DNA of 21,121 bases from Dicyema japonicum (Eukaryota > Dicyemida > Rhombozoa > Dicyemidae): assembly GCA_011109175.1 (NCBI GenBank), contig RDEW01000039.1, positions 511,612 through 532,732 of the forward strand, read 5' to 3'. How positions within the stretch are numbered: position 1 is the first letter of the stretch; each line of letters opens with the position of its first letter. Below, piece by piece: positions 18,774 through 21,121 of the stretch. The notes under the pieces were generated by a model, which saw only the letters and a list, made by a program, of their open reading frames with translations, had not been told where the DNA came from and ran no database searches. A program made the translations under genes and the position numbers.

Positions 18774-18824
18774 AGGTGACGCCCAGTGCCAGGCCGGCAT
18801 GAAAAAGGATCATTTGCTCTTCCC
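18774..18824 (+). repeat. Dispersed SINE-like repeat, copy 2
   Basis: It shares aggtgacgccc, a ccggcatg core and aaggatcat...ctcttcc with 589-637. Similarity fades on both sides. It lies in a stretch (18600-19250) where I see no gene. Confidence 0.45.
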
Positions 18825-19251
18825 CACTTTACTAGAGGGGTTTCCACAACTGCTTGTACCCTTTATGCTGATTCCGGATGGACTCTGTTTCTGTAGAAGT
18901 GGAAAATGGATACACTTAATTAGTTGTTTACTTTAATTTCTTTCTCGGTGTATCCGGGGTTAATTAATAAATAATAAAATAAAAACAATTAAGTAGTATG
19001 TCTAACAGTGATTACACGAGGAGATACTAAGCTATCATCCCAAATTGGAAAACGATAATTAAACCAAAATATATTCCGCCATTATTTACCTTTACAGTAA
19101 AATAGAGCAAGTAGGATTTTTCATTCGGATTCTTAGGGAAATCCCATTTAACTCTCATCATTGATATGTAATATCTGTTGGTGTGTCTTAAAAGACGAAA
19201 TAGTCAGATTTAAGTAAAATACGTTAACTCCTCTATGTTAAATGTCTTAGA

Positions 19252-19386
19252 GTTCGTATAGTCTGTGGGAACATCATTCTCGATTTTTTTTCTGTGAACG
19301 AATTTGAAAAGATTAAAGCGATTCTCGAAAAGCACATTTTCTCATCAAATGTGATTGAACACGTCTACCAACTGAATAATAATTAA
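19252..19386 (+). other. Possible short exon, unrecognised
   Basis: The plus strand encodes VRIVCGNIILDFFSVNEFEK then IKAILEKHIFSSNVIEHVYQ and stops at TAA 19384-19386. A 37-nt GT...AG segment immediately before it (about 19214-19250) would join it in phase to KDEIVRF. The composition is protein-like but no family comes to mind. A chance frame is equally possible. Confidence 0.22.
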
Positions 19387-19510
19387 GTTCCCCCGTTTAT
19401 ATTTTGTACGAAAGTTGGTCTTGCTTGACGAGGACCTGAAAAACGTGATAAAATTTGATTTCAGAAAACCGACTTTATTTTTTAGAAATTTTGTTTGGAA
19501 TAATTATAGA

Positions 19511-19690
19511 CAGCGTGGCTATTTCTTTTCAGGATGGCGAGTGAGGTTCATTCAAAGAGCCTAGCAGCGCTAGCAGGGATTTCCTGTTCGTGCAGAAATC
19601 CGAACCCTAGACGACTAAAGAATTCCATCGTCTCAGGCGCAAGGAAACCAGACTTTCAAACAGTGAGCGGAATTTATACAAATTTTTGAA
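19511..19690 (-). pseudogene. Non-LTR reverse transcriptase C-terminal tail fossil, copy 4
   Basis: The DNA is recognisably similar to 12107-12270 (gcgtggctatt, agcgag, tagcagcgct, ctagacgact and caggcgcaag recur in order). In the minus sense it encodes SGFLAPETMEFFSRLGFGFL, then ASAARLFE and a degraded LAILKRNSHA, matching the ET.G..a.etlEF...lgrR...........QRlSiAIQRGN end of the RT tail. It has stops and frameshifts and lacks the LEPvGL block. Confidence 0.65.
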
Positions 19691-19742
19691 ATTTTTGGGG
19701 AAAATGAAATCAACGAGGATTTCAAACTGACAGATAATTTTT

Positions 19743-20203
19743 GTGGTAAAATTGTGGAATTTCGGAAATAAATCTGTGCTTATATTTTTGCAGGCAGTAT
19801 ACGGTCAACCGACCGGGACGGATAAATTTTACTTTTGTATCGATCCACGTGTCTTTCCCAAGGGTAGAAAAGAACATGGAAGTACTAGTCTCTTATTAGG
19901 CAGGTTTATTCCACAAAAAAAGACAAATGTTTTCCTGACATTTTTAAAGAGGAGTTTTTGGACCAAATAAACAAAAATGGACTCGGCCTACAATTTCCCT
20001 TACTCTCAGTTAGAAATGGAAATTTGTGTATAGGAAGCGACGGAATAAAACCCCGAGGTGCCTCCCATTTCTCAAAATCAGATACATCAAAATATTTGCT
20101 GAATTTTAAAAATTTATTCATCGAAAAGTTCTGTTCCATCTTTGATTCTCTAAGCTCGGGGATTTTTCTCCTAAACAACTTTTGGTGGACGAAATTAAAA
20201 TGA
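19743..20203 (+). other. Overlapping open frames, possible frameshifted or spliced gene
   Basis: The plus frame 19743-19970 (GTDKFYFCIDPRVFPKGRK, then STSLLLGRFIPQKKTNVF) stops, and an overlapping frame continues (NKNGLGLQFPLLSVRNGNLC, then SKSDTSKYLLNFKN) to 20203. The minus strand is also open across 19906-20298, so coding sense is not settled. I recognise no family. The second frame runs through a perfect 120-bp tandem duplication (a multiple of three) but stops at its end. Confidence 0.22.
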
Positions 20204-20324
20204 CCATCAAAATATTTGCTGAATTTTAAAAATTTATTCATCGAAAAGTTCTGTTCCATCTTTGATTCTCTAAGCTCGGGGATTTTTCTCCTAAACAACT
20301 TTTGGTGGACGAAATTAAAATGAC
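20085..20324. repeat. Perfect tandem duplication, 120-bp unit, two copies
   Basis: The units 20085-20204 and 20205-20324 show no difference by eye, followed by six more matching bases (catcaa, 20325-20330). The identity implies a very recent duplication or an assembly artefact. The unit is exactly 40 codons, so it keeps the minus-strand frame open through both copies (FRRKIPELRESKMEQNF appears twice). Confidence 0.97.
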
Positions 20325-20523
20325 CATCAACTTTTGCTCAACGAGGAGACAAACTTTGCTGACTACAACAATAATTTAGAGTTTATTACATTTACGCTAA
20401 AGGCAGCTAGCATTTGATTGTACACGGAAATCACGGATATCATTTAAACTCACGACTTTTCTGTAATTCTCATTTTATGTAGAATCACATGTGGCAGATT
20501 GAATCCGAATTTTTTTTGAATAG

Positions 20524-20721
20524 AATCGGGCGGCAGATCTTGATATCAAAAATAATAACTACGAATTGTGCAATATATTCGGGGATTGCCTCCCGTATTC
20601 TCAGATTACTAACAATTACGTGATATTTCTCGAGTCCCTAGATTTTATAATTGGCGGTGAGTCCTCGAAAGTATTTATTGGAGTTAACATCTTCAGTGAC
20701 TTAGATCTATGTTTCTTGTAA
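20524..20721 (+). other. Possible terminal exon, unrecognised
   Basis: Directly after an acceptor-like TTGAATAG, the plus strand is open for 65 codons: NRAADLDIKNNNYELCNIFG, then DCLPYSQITNNYVIFLESLD, FIIGGESSKVFIGVNIFSDL and a TAA at 20719-20721. It lacks an ATG and would be a last exon. No partner exon upstream joins convincingly; the frame ending LNEETNFADYNNNLEFITF (before 20430) is the nearest candidate. The family is unknown. Confidence 0.28.
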
Positions 20722-20867
20722 ATACAAAAGCAATTTAATGAACGGATTAAGGTTGTATTTCATTTTACATGAATTACCTTGAGATTATTGTTTACGTAAG
20801 GAATTAAAAAAATTAACATTACCATTTCATGCCTAATAGAAGTATAAATTTACAGTCATTGTTCTTT

Positions 20868-21121
20868 AGTCAATTTAAGATTCTTATGTAAGTAATGAAT
20901 AGTGCATTACACTAACCCTAACTCACACTACTTGCATGATAGAACCAAGATCAGTTAATGAAGTAAAAATGTTATTCGACACTACTTGCTAAATGTTATG
21001 CAATTCACAATCATTCTTGTTTCTGATGTCAATTTGATATTCTAGATCTAGTAATAATGTAAAAATCTTATTCTACACTCCTTGCGAAATGTTATGCTTT
21101 ACATAAGTTTATTTGATATTC
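20868..21121. repeat. Imperfect tandem repeat, about 96-bp period
   Basis: The block 20963-21000 (gtaaaaatgttattc...cttgc.aaatgttatg) recurs at 21059-21096 with a few changes. The adjoining block with a gtcaattt...gatattc core occurs near 20870, 21029 and 21105. Units drift and the last is cut by the window end, so the array may continue to the right. Confidence 0.6.

Noticed and set aside
19906-20298. 130-residue minus-strand protein with a 40-residue repeat
   Set aside because: The length results from a perfect 120-bp tandem duplication; the translated composition matches no family and the opposite strand is also open. Kept only as a repeat.
20912-20928. Telomere-like sequence (ctaaccctaac)
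   Set aside because: Fewer than two repeat units, in the middle of an imperfect 96-bp tandem array; no sign of a chromosome end.
1-21121. CRISPR array, bacterial operon or phage-type defence system
   Set aside because: There are no short regular repeats with unique spacers, no ribosome-binding-site pattern and no prokaryotic gene; the window is eukaryotic.

Overview
The window is AT-rich eukaryotic DNA with canonical stop codons, no bacterial-style operons, and a high load of decayed transposons and broken cellular genes. The best clue to the organism is intron size. In a decayed DNA polymerase epsilon gene, homology to animal POLE fixes several introns at 22-25 nt, and three other minus-strand genes need introns of 20-24 nt to keep their frames. 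Introns this short (mean about 26 nt) are known in dicyemid mesozoans. With animal-type proteins (POLE, a DRAM/Frag1-family membrane protein, an OSBPL9-like ORP) and animal-type transposons (hAT, Merlin-like, RTE-like LINE), a dicyemid or similarly reduced animal parasite is the best guess. This is inference, not proof.

Layout. 1-1520: a non-autonomous or decayed hAT-like element. 1610-2000: a 129-bp tandem duplication, then a tRNA-like SINE head. 2084-4102: a Merlin/ISXO2-like transposase fragment and three fossils of the C-terminal tail of non-LTR reverse transcriptases. 4404-4973: a possible small membrane-protein gene on the minus strand. 5375-6197: a MITE-like element with inverted 18-bp terminal subrepeats. 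6230-9060: an unprocessed POLE pseudogene on the minus strand, containing a 128-bp tandem duplication. 9118-11965: two copies of a 1.1-kb RTE-like endonuclease/linker repeat, the second split by a younger 5'-truncated LINE with a 12-bp target-site duplication. 12107-12570: an RT-tail fossil on the minus strand. 12938-14283: two unrecognised minus-strand genes or gene fragments. 15370-15600: another RT fossil. 16294-16620: an ORP (OSBPL9-like) C-terminal fragment. 17342-18315: two closely spaced minus-strand genes with 20- and 24-nt introns (possibly Exo70-like, and DRAM-like). 19511-21121: an RT-tail fossil, a perfect 120-bp tandem duplication, weak open frames and an imperfect 96-bp tandem repeat.

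The genes do not form a pathway. The region reads as a graveyard: all recognisable cellular genes lie on the minus strand and all are shortened or broken, surrounded by transposon debris of both orientations. No new defence or biosynthetic system is visible. The most informative content is the pseudogene with preserved ultrashort introns, the recurrent tandem duplications of about 120-130 bp, and the nested retroelement insertions.
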